NCBI GenBank assembly: GCA_015231965.1 | Contig: JADGAP010000005.1 | Coordinates: 1 to 43,515, forward strand | Origin: Magnetococcales bacterium | Lineage (GTDB): Bacteria; Pseudomonadota; Magnetococcia; Magnetococcales; JADGAP01 | Reading direction: 5' to 3' | DNA: 43,515 bases | Shown: piece after piece, positions 9,511 through 20,334 of the stretch | How positions within the stretch are numbered: the stretch's first letter is position 1 | How the letters are laid out: each line of letters starts with the position of its first letter | Notes under the pieces: generated by a model | Seen by the model: the letters and a program-made list of their open reading frames with translations, nothing else | The model's database searches: none | What the model was told of the DNA's origin: nothing | Program-made: the position numbers and the translations under genes

Positions 9511-10756
9511 CCTTGGTCAAGGCCTCCAGGGCCCCACGCAGCTCTTCCGACTGCAACTTGGTCAAGCGGATGTGAATCGGGCGACCCGGCGGGGCCAGGA
9601 CAAAGGTCTCTTCCCACTCCCAAAAGGGAATGATGGCGGCCTTTTCCCCAGCATCCACGGTCACGGTGAACAGGGGTTCGCCCCGCTCCTGGGGGGGCGC
9701 TCCTTGCCACCCTTCCCGGGTCAGAGCCTCCTCCACGGTCCGCCAGGCGGGGGCGGGCCACCCCTTTTCCCCCTTGTCCACCGCCAGGCGATGATTGTTA
9801 TAAGCAAGTTCCATGCGCGTCGGCTGGCGATGGGGCAAGGGGCGCAGGAGGAGCAGTTGCTCCGGCGGTTTGTCCAGATCCTGGGCCAGCGCGGCGCTCA
9901 TGCGCAGGGCGTCTGGATCCCCCTCCCGGCGGGCCAACAGTTGCTCCCCGTCATTCCACACCGTTGCGCGGAACGTCTCCCCCCCTTCCGCGACCAGGGT
10001 CAGGCGCCATCCCCCCTTCTCGGGGGGGCTCGCCTGCTGAAATCCCGTCGCCCGGGCGCGGGAGAGTTGATCCAGCCAATGGCGCGCCAACATGTCCGAC
10101 GCCTCGTCCTGGAAGGGGGCCTCCAACCGCCACGCCTCCCCCTGCTTGGCCAGGACCAGCCGTCCCTTGGGATGATCCAACTCGACCCGAGACACCTTGG
10201 CCATGGGAAAGTCCGGCATCCACCGTTTTTCCCGCAGGTCGGAGACGGAACGGAGCAGCGGGGCGCTCTCCTGCTCGCTCAGCACCCCCACTGGACCTGC
10301 GGCCTCCAGCCGGACGTAGCGTTTTCCCCCGCCCGGCGTGGTCCCCCCGGCGGTCAGGGTTTGACGCTTGCCATGGCCGCTCTCCACCTCCAGCGCCCCT
10401 TGCGGCTTGGCCAGTCCGAACTCTTCCAGTTGCTCCTCGGAAATGGCGATGCGTCGTTCGGAGCGGCGTTCCAACAGTTTGAGCAGCGCCTCCACCGTCG
10501 GCGCCTCCACCGCGGCGTCCACGGGAGAGGTCATGCGCCAGGTTCCGCCGTCGCGACGCTCCAGGGTCGCCTCGGCACCCTCCTTATCGCGAAAACGGAG
10601 CCGGGTCGCCTCCGACGCCTGGAGCCTCCCGATCCCCTGGGCGGAGACCTCGGCCTCCAGGCTCTGCCGCTCCCGATGGTCCGCCCACCACAGCGCCCCG
10701 CCCGCCGCCGCGGCCAATCCCAACAATCCCAGATTGAACACCCAACCGCGATTCAT
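9425..10756 (-). CDS. DUF4340 domain-containing protein
   Basis: 443 aa, N-terminal TM (NLGLLGLAAAAGGALWWADHR) and repeated DUF4340-like pattern; directly downstream of GldG-like gene. Confidence 0.8.
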   Translation of the reverse strand: MNRGWVFNLGLLGLAAAAGGALWWADHRERQSLEAEVSAQGIGRLQASEATRLRFRDKEGAEATLERRDGGTWRMTSPVDAAVEAPTVEALLKLLERRSERRIAISEEQLEEFGLAKPQGALEVESGHGKRQTLTAGGTTPGGGKRYVRLEAAGPVGVLSEQESAPLLRSVSDLREKRWMPDFPMAKVSRVELDHPKGRLVLAKQGEAWRLEAPFQDEASDMLARHWLDQLSRARATGFQQASPPEKGGWRLTLVAEGGETFRATVWNDGEQLLARREGDPDALRMSAALAQDLDKPPEQLLLLRPLPHRQPTRMELAYNNHRLAVDKGEKGWPAPAWRTVEEALTREGWQGAPPQERGEPLFTVTVDAGEKAAIIPFWEWEETFVLAPPGRPIHIRLTKLQSEELRGALEALTKDEKPAQKIELGATPGATENHPPPAAPGL

Positions 10757-10769
10757 CGCTTCCTCCCCG

Positions 10770-12233
10770 TCACAGCCGCGACCGCCGCCGCCAGATGGTC
10801 ACGCCGGCGATGATCAGCGACAAGGGCATGATCACCACCAGGGTCCAGGCCAGAACCAGGCCCGCCATGCCGGGAATGTACAATTCGCCGTCCTTGACCT
10901 GCTTGGGCTTGATGGCGATGAAGCTTTCATCCTCCGCCAGCCAGCGGACCATGTTGAGGAAGAGATTGCCGTTTCCCGCCGCGCCGACGTAGCCGTCGGA
11001 GGCGAACTCCGAATCCCCCACCACCACCAGCCGACGCTTGCCCTCCTCCACCGCCGCCCCCAGCAGCACCGGCCCCTTGACGTCCTGGGCGGGGTCGAAG
11101 GAGACGCTGCCGGAGGCCAGGGATCCTTTTTCCAACCAACCGTTCTCCCCGCCCCACATCAGGGCGGTGCGCTTGGCGGGGCTCTTTTCCGGGGCGGGCA
11201 GCAGTTCCAGCCCCCGGGCTTCCAGCAGGAAGGCGGCGGTGTTGATCCCCTGACTGATGGGGTGATGGTCGTCATAGCGGTGGATCAACGGCGTGGTGGG
11301 ACCGCCCCCCACCAGCTTGGCCGCCGGATCGATGACGATGCCGGAAAGCAGATTCACCCCTTCGGTTTGAAGATACCCCTCCAGGCCGGTGACGGCGTCG
11401 GGGTCGGCCATCACCAGCAGCCGCCCCCCCTCCTTCATCCAGGCCTCCAACCGCTCCACCTCGACGGGAAAGAGGGGGGTTCGCGGACCCGCCGCCACCA
11501 CCACCGCCGTCTTGTCCGGAATTTTCTCCTCCGCCGCCAGGTTGAGGGGCTCCACCTGATAGCCCTCGCCCTTCATCCACTTGGCCACAGTTTGGTAGGC
11601 GTTGGCCTTGCTCTTGCCCATCTCCTGGGGCGGGGCCAGGGGGAGTTCGCCGTGACCGGTGATGAAGCGCACCACCTTGGTCTCCGCCCCCCGGGCCAGG
11701 CGGATCAGACCGTTGGTCACCGCCTCCTCGGTCAACTCCGCCACCTTCTCCTTCCGTTCGCCGGAGCGCAAAATCACCGTCCCGACGTAGGTCACGTCAT
11801 CCCGCCGGGCCTCGCCGGGCCGCTCCTCCAGATCGACGAACTTCAACTCCAGCTTGGGATTGATTCCCCGGTATTTTTCCAGCAGGTCCCGGCCCAGATC
11901 CCGCTCCTTGCCCTTGCCCATGACGTAAACCGTGGCGGTGAGCCCCTCGGGAAAGGCCTTGGCCGCCTTCACCGATTGCTCCTCCAGGGTATAGCGCCGT
12001 TCGGCGGTCCAGTCCCAGCGCACGTCGTAGCGGCTGGCGGCGTAGGCCCCCAGACCCAGCAGGACGGTCATCAGCACCCCCGTGACGGCGTTTTGGCTCT
12101 TGAGCTGAAAACGCGCGGCGCGATTCATTTTCATGGCGATCCTCGTTCCATCCCGGTGATTCACCCTCGCTCGGCCAAGCGACCAGCGGGGGAAGATCCA
12201 ACGAATTTCCTTTTCGGATGAATACGTCTCCAC
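10770..12233 (-). CDS. GldG-like ABC transporter auxiliary/substrate-binding protein
   Basis: VLMTVLLGLGAYAASRYDVRWDWTAERRYTLEEQSVKA..., C-terminal TM; operon context with permease and ATPase. Confidence 0.85.
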   Translation of the reverse strand: METYSSEKEIRWIFPRWSLGRARVNHRDGTRIAMKMNRAARFQLKSQNAVTGVLMTVLLGLGAYAASRYDVRWDWTAERRYTLEEQSVKAAKAFPEGLTATVYVMGKGKERDLGRDLLEKYRGINPKLELKFVDLEERPGEARRDDVTYVGTVILRSGERKEKVAELTEEAVTNGLIRLARGAETKVVRFITGHGELPLAPPQEMGKSKANAYQTVAKWMKGEGYQVEPLNLAAEEKIPDKTAVVVAAGPRTPLFPVEVERLEAWMKEGGRLLVMADPDAVTGLEGYLQTEGVNLLSGIVIDPAAKLVGGGPTTPLIHRYDDHHPISQGINTAAFLLEARGLELLPAPEKSPAKRTALMWGGENGWLEKGSLASGSVSFDPAQDVKGPVLLGAAVEEGKRRLVVVGDSEFASDGYVGAAGNGNLFLNMVRWLAEDESFIAIKPKQVKDGELYIPGMAGLVLAWTLVVIMPLSLIIAGVTIWRRRSRL

Positions 12234-12307
12234 GGGCTTCCCTCACCCCCGCCCCTCTCCCGGCGGGAGAGGGGAAAGGCGGGCGAAGGGCGAAGGAGAC
12301 GACGATT

Positions 12308-13084
12308 TCAGCCGCTGAGCCGCTCCGCCATCAACCGCTGCCGGGCGAAGAGCAGGGCCAGGGCGGTGATGAACAGGTAGTAGGCCAGATCCCCGGTGCT
12401 GATCACCCCCTTGAGAAAATTTTCAAAGTGGGTGACGAAGGAGATGTAGGAGACCGCCCGTTCCAGCAGGCCCCCCGACGGATCCCCCATCCAGGCGGCG
12501 ATCCACAGCATGAGCAGCGCGCCGAACCCGGCCACCGCCGCCACGAAGGGATTTTTCGTCATGCTGGAGGCGGCCAGCCCCACCGCGCCGAAGGCGGAGG
12601 TCATCAGGATCAAGCCGAGGAAGGCGGCGGCCACCCGGCCCACGTCCGGCTTGCCGAAGAGGAACAAGGTCAGCGGGGGAAGGGCCACCATGCCGATCAC
12701 CACCAACAGAAAGAGCATCAGGCCGAAATATTTGCCCAGGATGATCTGCATCGGCGTCACTGGCGAGGAGGCCAGGGCGGGCCAGCTCTCCCGCCGTTTT
12801 TCGTCGGCGATGAGGCGCATGGCCATGAGGGGAACCAGCATCAGCAAAATCACCGCGCTGTTGCCCAGGGCCGGGGCGATGATATCGGCGGAGATGGACA
12901 ACGGCGGAACCCCCGCGCCGCCGAACATCCCCATGCGCATGGAGTTTTCCAAAAATTCGTTGAGCAGCACCTGATGGACGTAGGCGTTGATCCCCCCCAT
13001 GGCCGCCAGCAGCACCCAGGCCAGGGGCGAAAGAAAGAGGGTGCGCCACTCCCGAAAGGCAATCGTCCCGATGGCGTTCATCAA
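12308..13084 (-). CDS. ABC transporter permease (GldF-like)
   Basis: Multiple hydrophobic segments, FREWRTLFLSPLAWVLLAA; ATGA-type overlap with upstream ATPase gene. Confidence 0.88.
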   Translation of the reverse strand: MMNAIGTIAFREWRTLFLSPLAWVLLAAMGGINAYVHQVLLNEFLENSMRMGMFGGAGVPPLSISADIIAPALGNSAVILLMLVPLMAMRLIADEKRRESWPALASSPVTPMQIILGKYFGLMLFLLVVIGMVALPPLTLFLFGKPDVGRVAAAFLGLILMTSAFGAVGLAASSMTKNPFVAAVAGFGALLMLWIAAWMGDPSGGLLERAVSYISFVTHFENFLKGVISTGDLAYYLFITALALLFARQRLMAERLSG

Positions 13085-14037
13085 GCCGCCTCCTTGGCGG
13101 AACCGTTCTGCTCCGCCTCCGTGGTGGTAAGATTAAGGAAGATCTCCTCCAGGGTGCGGCTGGTGGGGGTCAACTCCCGCAGATCCCACCCCTGCTCCAC
13201 CGACCGTCTGACCAGTTCCGGGGTGGGGTCCGCCCCTTTTTTCGGGGTGATGAGCCATCCTTCGGCTCCGGGCTCCACCTCGCCTACCCCGGCGATCTCC
13301 CGCACCGCCTCCAGGGCGGGGGGGGCGTTCCACCGCACCCGCAACGCCGCCAGATGCTGGAATCGCGCCTCCAGCCCGTCCAGGGAGTCCTCGGCGACGA
13401 TTTTTCCCTTGGCGATCACCGCCACCCGGTCGCAGGTCATGCGCACTTCCGGCAGGATGTGGGTGGAGAGCAGCACCGAATGCTCGCCGCCCAACTCCCG
13501 GATGAGGGCGCGGATTTCGCGAATCTGGATGGGGTCCAGCCCCACCGTGGGTTCATCGAGGATCACCACGTCGGGGCCGTGAACGATGGCCTGGGCGATG
13601 CCCGCCCGCTGCTTGTATCCCCGGGAGACGTTTTCCAACAATCGCCCCGCCACGTGGGTCAGGCCGCACCGCTCCATGGCCCGATCCACCGCCGACTTGC
13701 GCCGGTCGGCGGAAACGCCGCGCAGTTGGGCGAGGTAGGTCAGGTACTCCCGCACCGTCAGTTCGGGATAGAGCGGGGGGCTTTCCGGCAGATAGCCGAG
13801 GCGGGCGCGGGCGGCGTTGGGCTGATCGATGAGGTCGATCCCCCCGACCTTGACCGTCCCCTCGCTGGGGGAGAGCAGCCCCGCCAGGATGCGCATGGTG
13901 GTGGTTTTGCCCGCCCCGTTGGGGCCGAGAAAGCCCATCACCTGCCCCCGCGCCACTTGCAGATTGATCCGATCCAGGGCCTTGAGGGGGCCATAGGTTC
14001 GGGTGAGATCCACGATCTCGATCATGGTTTCGGCCAT
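13081..14037 (-). CDS. ABC transporter ATP-binding protein (GldA-like)
   Basis: GFLGPNGAGKTTTMRI, VSRGYKQRAGIAQAI, VVILDEPTVGLDP, LLSTH. Confidence 0.93.
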   Translation of the reverse strand: MAETMIEIVDLTRTYGPLKALDRINLQVARGQVMGFLGPNGAGKTTTMRILAGLLSPSEGTVKVGGIDLIDQPNAARARLGYLPESPPLYPELTVREYLTYLAQLRGVSADRRKSAVDRAMERCGLTHVAGRLLENVSRGYKQRAGIAQAIVHGPDVVILDEPTVGLDPIQIREIRALIRELGGEHSVLLSTHILPEVRMTCDRVAVIAKGKIVAEDSLDGLEARFQHLAALRVRWNAPPALEAVREIAGVGEVEPGAEGWLITPKKGADPTPELVRRSVEQGWDLRELTPTSRTLEEIFLNLTTTEAEQNGSAKEAA

Positions 14038-14359
14038 GGTGCATGCCTCGAAAGCTCAAAGTCGCCCAACGGGTTGAGAGGAACCACGAGAGAACCTTCC
14101 GTCCGCAGTTGCGGCGGCGGCCCCTGACGCGCCATCATGGATAGCAGATATATACACCATCCGGGCGGACGCAACCCCAGGTTGCGGAAAAAAAGAAACG
14201 GTGTGACGGATGAATGGCTTCCGGCGCCTCAATCCGTGGCGCCGCATTGCTGATAAATAAGGCACCCATCCGGAGAACGCCCATTTTTTAAGCTCTCTTG
14301 AGGGGGGCAAGCCCCTCGGATCCACAAGAGATCCTTATGAACGCTATGAATTGCCATTT

Positions 14360-14375
14360 TGGCACAACATTGGCA
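14360..14375 (+). promoter_or_regulatory. sigma-54-like promoter of glnA
   Basis: TGGCAC-AACAT-TGGC: matches TGGCAC-N5-TTGC with one mismatch; 10 nt between the -24 GG and -12 GC; ~95 bp upstream of the glnA ATG. Confidence 0.65.
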
Positions 14376-14468
14376 CAATCCGGAGCCAATCCCGCCCCCG
14401 ACGGCCCCCCCCGGTCGTACAGCGGGGAGGCATCAACCCAAAGCTGTAAAAGAGGGAAAGGAATCGCA

Positions 14469-15890
14469 ATGGCTGACGTGGAAACTGTACGCAAGGTCTT
14501 GGCCATGGTGGAGAGCCATGGAGTGAAATTCGTCGACTTCCGTTTCACCGATTTTCGCGGCAAGTGGCAGCACATCTCCATCCCCGCCCGCCGCTTGACC
14601 GAGGAGATGTTCGAGTCCGGCCTGGGCTTCGACGGCTCCTCCATCGCCGGTTGGTGCGAGATCAACCAGTCGGACATGGTCTATCTTCCCGACCCCGCCT
14701 CCGCCGTGCTGGATCCCTTCACCGAAGTTCCCACCATGATCATCATCTGCGACGTGGTGGACCCCTTCACCAGCGAACCCTACCCCCGGGATCCCCGCGC
14801 CGTGGCCAAGCGGGCCGAGGCCTACCTCAAGTTCACCGGCATCGGCGACACCATCTATCTGGGGCCCGAGGCGGAGTTTTTCATCTTCGACTCCTGCCGC
14901 TTCAAGATCAGCATGAACAAGGTCTCCTACGAGTTGGACTCCATCGAGGGGGCCTGGAACACCGACACCGACTACGACGGCAGCAACTCCGGCCATCGTC
15001 CCGGGGTCAAGGGCGGCTACTTCCCCGTGCCGCCCGTGGACGCCTTCCAGGATCTGCGCTCCGAAATGTGCGAGCGGATGGAAGAGATGGGCATCACCAT
15101 TGAGTTCCACCACCACGAAGTGGCCACCGCCGGGCAGTGCGAAATCGACATGAAGTACGAGCCCCTCGTGCACATGGCGGACAACGTCCAGAAGTACAAG
15201 TACGTGGTGCATAACGTGGCCCACAATAATGGCCGCTCCGTCACCTTCATGCCCAAGCCCATGTCGGGAGACAATGGCTCGGGCATGCACGTTCACATGT
15301 CCATCTGGAAAAACGGCAAGCCCCTCTTCGCCGGCAATCAGTACGCCGACCTGTCGGAGATGGCGCTGCACTTCATCGGCGGCATCAAAAAGCACGCCAA
15401 GTCCTTGAACGCCTTCACCAATCCCTCCACCAACTCCTACAAGCGGCTGATCCCCGGCTTCGAGGCCCCGGTGCTGTTGGCCCACTCGGCCCGCAACCGT
15501 TCCGCCTCCATCCGCATCCCCGCCGCCACCAACCCCAAGGCCAAGCGCTGCGAAATTCGCTTCCCCGATCCCGCGGCCAACCCCTATCTGGCCTTCTCCG
15601 CCCTGTTGATGGCGGGCATGGACGGCATCGAGAACAAGATCGATCCCGGTGCCCCCATGGACAAGAACCTCTACGACCTGCCCCCCGAGGAGCTGAAGGA
15701 CATCCCCACCGTCTGCGGTTCGTTGCGGGAAGCCCTGGAGAACCTGGACAAGGATCGCGACTTCCTCAAGAAGGGCGATGTCTTCTCCGATGACCTGATC
15801 GACGCCTGGATCGAACTGAAGATGAACGAAGTCTACCGCATGGAACACACCCCCCATCCGGTGGAGTTCGAAATGTACTATTCGGTCTGA
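14469..15890 (+). CDS. glnA: type I glutamine synthetase
   Basis: [71 protein letters not shown] at 14469. Confidence 0.97.
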   Translation: MADVETVRKVLAMVESHGVKFVDFRFTDFRGKWQHISIPARRLTEEMFESGLGFDGSSIAGWCEINQSDMVYLPDPASAVLDPFTEVPTMIIICDVVDPFTSEPYPRDPRAVAKRAEAYLKFTGIGDTIYLGPEAEFFIFDSCRFKISMNKVSYELDSIEGAWNTDTDYDGSNSGHRPGVKGGYFPVPPVDAFQDLRSEMCERMEEMGITIEFHHHEVATAGQCEIDMKYEPLVHMADNVQKYKYVVHNVAHNNGRSVTFMPKPMSGDNGSGMHVHMSIWKNGKPLFAGNQYADLSEMALHFIGGIKKHAKSLNAFTNPSTNSYKRLIPGFEAPVLLAHSARNRSASIRIPAATNPKAKRCEIRFPDPAANPYLAFSALLMAGMDGIENKIDPGAPMDKNLYDLPPEELKDIPTVCGSLREALENLDKDRDFLKKGDVFSDDLIDAWIELKMNEVYRMEHTPHPVEFEMYYSV

Positions 15891-15926
15891 GAGCCGCTTT
15901 TCCGCTCTTCCGAACCGACGTTCATG

Positions 15927-15954
15927 GCCCACCCGCAAGGGTGGGCTTTTTTTT
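15927..15954 (+). terminator. Rho-independent terminator downstream of glnA
   Basis: GCCCACCC-GCAA-GGGTGGGC-TTTTTTTT. Confidence 0.9.
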
Positions 15955-16051
15955 AGATCGAATCGCGAATTTATCACATTTTCATTCTGTTACTTTGCTT
16001 GTATTATACATCAAATTTTTCCGTTTCTCCTCTCGAAATGGAGTTTCCGTG

Positions 16052-17851
16052 ATGGAATGGTTCAAATCGCTCTCCTTCGGCTCCAAAATCATCGCCAGCG
16101 CCATCGGCATCGTGTTGATGGGTTTCGTCGCGATTTCCCTGTTCGTCCGGAGTCAAATCGAGGAGAACGCCATCCAGGCGATCATCGATCAGTCCCGGGC
16201 CATCATCATGGAGGCGGAAGGGGCTCGGAGCTTCATGGCCGAACTGGGGGCCACCAGCACCTTCGACCCGGCGCTGCTGAAGGAAGCCCAGGATGCGGTG
16301 GCCAAAAGCGGGGCCAAAACCGACCAGGAGATCATTGCCGCCGCGCGTAACACCCGGTACTACAAAACCATTCCCATCGTGGCGAGTTGGACCATCGGCC
16401 AGTTGAAGGCCAAGGACGCCTCCCATGAATTTCGCGTCATCCGCATCGGGGCGCGCAACCCCAAGAACGAAGCCACCCCCCTGGAGCGGGAGTTGTTGGA
16501 AAAAATGGCCAAGGAGGACAAGGAGGAGCTGTGGATGATCGACGCGGCCTCCAACTCCTTGCGTTACCTCAAACCCATCACCATGAAAAAAGAGTGCCTG
16601 CTGTGCCACGGCGTGGAAAAGGATTACCCCCCCGGCAAGGGCAAGGATCCCCTGGGCATCAAGATGGAAGGATGGTCGTCCGGGGAGCAGCGGGGGGCCT
16701 TCGAGATCGTCGCCGACCTCAAGCCGATGCAGGAGGAGATTCGCAACGCGGTCATTCGCATCTCTGGCTTGGCGCTGTTGGTGGTGCTGGCCATCATCGC
16801 CACCATCTACACCCTGGTGAACCGTTTGGCGACCCAACCGGTGCGGGTGATCCGGGGGCTGATCGGCCAGGTGGCGGAAGGCGACCTCACCGTGACGGTC
16901 CCCGCCGCCACCACCCACGACGACATTGGCCAGACCCTGGAAGCCACCGGACGGATGGTCGAGCAACTGCGTCTCACCATGGGCAAGGTGGCTCATGCCT
17001 CGGGGGAAGTGGCCCAGGGCAGTTTGAGCCTGCACGAAAGCTCCCAGACCATCTCCCAGGGGGCGACGGAGCAGGCCGCCAGCATCGAGGAGACCTCCTC
17101 CGCCATGGAGGAGATGACCAGCAACATTCAGCAAAACAATGAAAATACCGTGCAAACGGAGAAAATCGCCAAAAAGGCGGCCCAGGACGCCCAGGAGAGC
17201 GGGCAGGCGGTGATGGAGGCGGTGACGGCGATGAAGGAGATCGCGGGCAAGATCTCCATTATCGAGGAGATCGCCCGTCAGACCAATCTGCTGGCCCTCA
17301 ACGCCGCCATCGAGGCGGCCCGGGCCGGCGAACACGGCAAGGGATTCGCCGTGGTGGCGGCGGAAGTGCGCAAACTGGCGGAACGCAGCCAATCGGCGGC
17401 GGGGGAGATCACCCATCTCTCCTCCTCCAGCGTCAGAATTTCCGAGCGGGCGGGCGTGCTGCTGCAACAATTGGCTCCCGACATCCAACGCACCGCCGAA
17501 CTGGTGCAGGAGGTCACCGCCAGCAGCCGGGAACAAAGCCAGGGCGCCGAGCAGATCAACGCCGCCATCCAACAACTGGATCAGGTGATTCAGCAAAACG
17601 CCGGCGCTTCCGAGGAGATGGCCGCCACCGCCGAGGAGCTTTCGGCCCAATCCCGGGAGTTGCAAACCGCCGTCGCCTTCTTCAAGCTGGGGAATGAGGG
17701 CGGACGCGGCATGTCACGGGCTCCGGCGCGCCGCAAGGCTTCGGCCCCTGTCCTCGCGATCAAAAGCCGGATCGCCGTCGCACCCGCCCGCGCCAAGTCC
17801 CTGCCCGCCCCCAACCGCCACGGCGACGAGGATGATTTTGAACGGTTCTGA
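16052..17851 (+). CDS. methyl-accepting chemotaxis protein with Tll0287-like (DUF3365) heme-binding sensor domain
   Basis: N-terminal TM, CLLCH (CxxCH), second TM, HAMP, signalling hairpin [40 protein letters not shown]. Confidence 0.9.
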   Translation: MEWFKSLSFGSKIIASAIGIVLMGFVAISLFVRSQIEENAIQAIIDQSRAIIMEAEGARSFMAELGATSTFDPALLKEAQDAVAKSGAKTDQEIIAAARNTRYYKTIPIVASWTIGQLKAKDASHEFRVIRIGARNPKNEATPLERELLEKMAKEDKEELWMIDAASNSLRYLKPITMKKECLLCHGVEKDYPPGKGKDPLGIKMEGWSSGEQRGAFEIVADLKPMQEEIRNAVIRISGLALLVVLAIIATIYTLVNRLATQPVRVIRGLIGQVAEGDLTVTVPAATTHDDIGQTLEATGRMVEQLRLTMGKVAHASGEVAQGSLSLHESSQTISQGATEQAASIEETSSAMEEMTSNIQQNNENTVQTEKIAKKAAQDAQESGQAVMEAVTAMKEIAGKISIIEEIARQTNLLALNAAIEAARAGEHGKGFAVVAAEVRKLAERSQSAAGEITHLSSSSVRISERAGVLLQQLAPDIQRTAELVQEVTASSREQSQGAEQINAAIQQLDQVIQQNAGASEEMAATAEELSAQSRELQTAVAFFKLGNEGGRGMSRAPARRKASAPVLAIKSRIAVAPARAKSLPAPNRHGDEDDFERF

Positions 17852-17892
17852 TCGCCGTTGAAGGAGGTCATCGCAACGTTTTTGTGAAAAAG

Positions 17893-17917
17893 CCGACCTT
17901 CGGGTCGGTTTTTTTTT
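17893..17917 (+). terminator. Rho-independent terminator downstream of the chemoreceptor gene
   Basis: CCGACC-TTCG-GGTCGG followed by a T-run. Confidence 0.88.
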
Positions 17918-17998
17918 GGGGGCACCGCTGGACCGTTTGGCGCAATTTGTGCGAACCTGTCGAAGGAATCGACAATTTGATGGCAAGGTGATGAACCC

Positions 17999-18559
17999 AT
18001 GGAGACCCCCATCCCCTCCCGATGGCGTCCTTGGCTGCCCGTGGTCTTCTACACGGCGCTGGTCTACGCCACGTTGCCTTTGACCCCCTGGATCTTCGCC
18101 AAGTTGGATCGACTCCTCGGTCACGCCGAGGTGGACCGGATGTTCAACATCGGCCTCTCGGCGTTGGTGGGGGGGGTGATTTATCTGCTGTGGCATCAAA
18201 GTTGGCGGCAGCGCCTCGCCATCGTGCTGCCGGTGGGGGCGGTGGGGGCGGTGGCCCTGATGATGGAAAAGGCCTCCGAGCGGGGCCACATTCCCATCTA
18301 CGCCGTGTTGGGCCTCTTGGTCTGCCGGGCCTTCTCCCGGGTGCGGCGAGAACCCCTTCACCCCGTCCTGGCGTGGTTGTGGCCCACCTTGATCACCGCC
18401 GCCCTGGGGGTGACGGATGAATTGATCCAGCGCGTTCTGCCCAACCGTTACTTCGACTGGAAGGATATTGCGGTCAACGCCATGTCCGGGGCCTTGGGGG
18501 TCTGGTTGTGGCGGGTCTTTTTCCCGACGCCCCGCCTTTCCGGTCAACCTTCCAACTGA
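17999..18559 (+). CDS. VanZ-like family membrane protein
   Basis: Hydrophobic 186 aa protein ending with VTDELIQRVLPNRYFDWKDIAVNAMSGALGVWLW, the VanZ-like signature region. Confidence 0.7.
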   Translation: METPIPSRWRPWLPVVFYTALVYATLPLTPWIFAKLDRLLGHAEVDRMFNIGLSALVGGVIYLLWHQSWRQRLAIVLPVGAVGAVALMMEKASERGHIPIYAVLGLLVCRAFSRVRREPLHPVLAWLWPTLITAALGVTDELIQRVLPNRYFDWKDIAVNAMSGALGVWLWRVFFPTPRLSGQPSN

Positions 18560-18635
18560 TGGCCAACGGCGTCCGGAACAGACCGGCTCCCCCCGCCCCT
18601 CTCCCTTTCCGCTCCCTTGCCCCTTGCGGCGGTCC

Positions 18636-20015
18636 ATGATCACCATTCGCTTCGATCAGGGAACCCTGGTTCTGACGGGCGCGGCCCACGAAATGGAACC
18701 GGTGGCGGCCCATGTGCAGTGGGACGAACGCTCCCGGGTGTGGCGGGCCGAGGGACGCCGTTACGGCCCCATCCTGCTCACCCTTCATCGCCTGCGTCAT
18801 CCCTTTCAGGATGAGGCCCGCCGGTTTGAAACCCGCCATTTCGTTCCCCGCAAGGAACCCCCTCCCCGGCCCCATCAACGGCAGGCCTTGGACGCCTGGA
18901 TCGCCTCTGGACGCAAGGGGGTGGTGGTGCTGCCCACCGGGGCGGGAAAAACCCTGGTAGCCCGCATGGCCATCGTCCAGACCCAGCGGGACGCGCTGAT
19001 TCTCGTTCCCACCCTGGATCTGCTGCAACAATGGCGGGATCAACTGGTGGGCGTCTTTGGCGAGCCCATCGGGGTGATTGGCGGCGGGGCGTGGGAACTG
19101 GCCCCCATCACCGTCTGCACCTACGACTCGGCGGCGCTGCGCATGGACGCCCTGGGCGACCGCTTCGGGCTGTTGATCTGCGACGAATGCCATCATCTGG
19201 CGGCCCAATCGACCCAGACGGCGGCGCGGATGGCCATCGCCCCCTTTCGTCTTGGGCTCACCGCCACCCCGGAGCGTTCCGACGGCGGCGAGGAGATGCT
19301 CTACGATCTCCTCGGCCCGTTGTGCCATCGCTGCGAAATCACCGAGTTGGAGGGGGCCTTTCTCGCCCCCTATCACCTGGAATCGGTGGCCGTCACCCTG
19401 GATCCCGACGAGCGCCAGGCCTACGACGACGCCTACGCCCTGTTTCGCCGCTTCACCCGGGAAAATGGTATCTCCTTTGGCCGTCCCGACGGCTGGAGCC
19501 TGTTCATCAAAATCGCCGCCCGCTCCCGGGAGGGTCGGGAGGCCTTCGCCGCGTGGCGGGAGCAGAAACGGCTGGCTCGCGCCTCCCGGGCCAAGCTGCG
19601 CATGGTGTGGAAGCTCTTGCACCGCCATCGCCGGGAGCGGGTGATCCTCTTCACCGATGACAATGAAACCGCCTACACCATCGGCGAAACCTTCTTTCTG
19701 CCGGTGATCACCCATCACACCCGCATGGCCGAGCGCAAGGCGCTGCTGGAGGCCTTCCGCCGGGGCGAGGTGGCGGGACTGGTCAACTCCCGCGTCCTCA
19801 ACGAGGGGGTGGACGTGCCCGACGCCTCGGTGGGGATCATTGTTTCGGGATCGGGATCGGTGCGGGAACACGTGCAGCGGCTGGGGCGGATCCTGCGCCC
19901 GGTGGCGGGCAAGGAGGCCATCCTGTATGAATTGGTCTCGGAGGATACGGCGGAAACCTTCACCAGCGAGCGGCGGCGCCGCCATGTCGCCTACCAAAGA
20001 GAGGGGGCGGCGTGA
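18636..20015 (+). CDS. DEAD/DEAH-box helicase (SF2, XPB-like; DECH box)
   Basis: RPHQRQALDAWI, VVLPTGAGKTLVARM, LLICDECHHLAAQ, LGLTATPERSD, LNEGVDVPDASVGIIVSGSGSVREHVQRLGRILRP. ATG at 18636. Confidence 0.9.
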   Translation: MITIRFDQGTLVLTGAAHEMEPVAAHVQWDERSRVWRAEGRRYGPILLTLHRLRHPFQDEARRFETRHFVPRKEPPPRPHQRQALDAWIASGRKGVVVLPTGAGKTLVARMAIVQTQRDALILVPTLDLLQQWRDQLVGVFGEPIGVIGGGAWELAPITVCTYDSAALRMDALGDRFGLLICDECHHLAAQSTQTAARMAIAPFRLGLTATPERSDGGEEMLYDLLGPLCHRCEITELEGAFLAPYHLESVAVTLDPDERQAYDDAYALFRRFTRENGISFGRPDGWSLFIKIAARSREGREAFAAWREQKRLARASRAKLRMVWKLLHRHRRERVILFTDDNETAYTIGETFFLPVITHHTRMAERKALLEAFRRGEVAGLVNSRVLNEGVDVPDASVGIIVSGSGSVREHVQRLGRILRPVAGKEAILYELVSEDTAETFTSERRRRHVAYQREGAA

Positions 20016-20129
20016 CGCCTTGGCGCGGCGTTGTGTGGGAAGATCCGGCGCGAGTTGTTGACGATGGGGGCGACTTGCCCCACGATCGCATTATGTTCAT
20101 CCGGTTTGGGCGCAATAATAGAGTTTCGT

Positions 20130-20170
20130 GAAAATCTGGTTGCCTGCGGCAACGATTGGGCGCGCTGCGC
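20130..20170. repeat. dispersed repeat, copy 1 (matches 43251-43290)
   Basis: GAAAATCTGGTTGCCTGCGGCAACGATTGGGCGCGCTGCGC versus GAAAATCCGGTCGCCTTTGGCGACGATTGGGCGCGCTACGC. Confidence 0.6.
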
Positions 20171-20260
20171 GAATGGCAAAAAACGCCATTCGCTTCTCTT
20201 GAAAGCGCGCCAAAAGAACAAAAACAAATGAAAAATCAAAAGCGAAAGCGAAAGTCAAAA

Positions 20261-20310
20261 CCCCAGGGCTCTGCCCTGGACCCGCCAGGGGGATGATCCC
20301 CCTGGACCCG
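20261..20310. repeat. double palindromic hairpin (REP-like) downstream of mfd
   Basis: CCAGGGCTCTGCCCTGG and CCAGGGGGATGATCCCCCTGG hairpins in tandem between convergent genes. Confidence 0.65.
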
Positions 20311-20334
20311 CAGTCGCAAAAGCAACGAGATTCC

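Noticed and set aside
14433-15977. 514-aa antisense ORF over glnA
   Set aside because: Complement of a strongly conserved gene; composition is artefactual.
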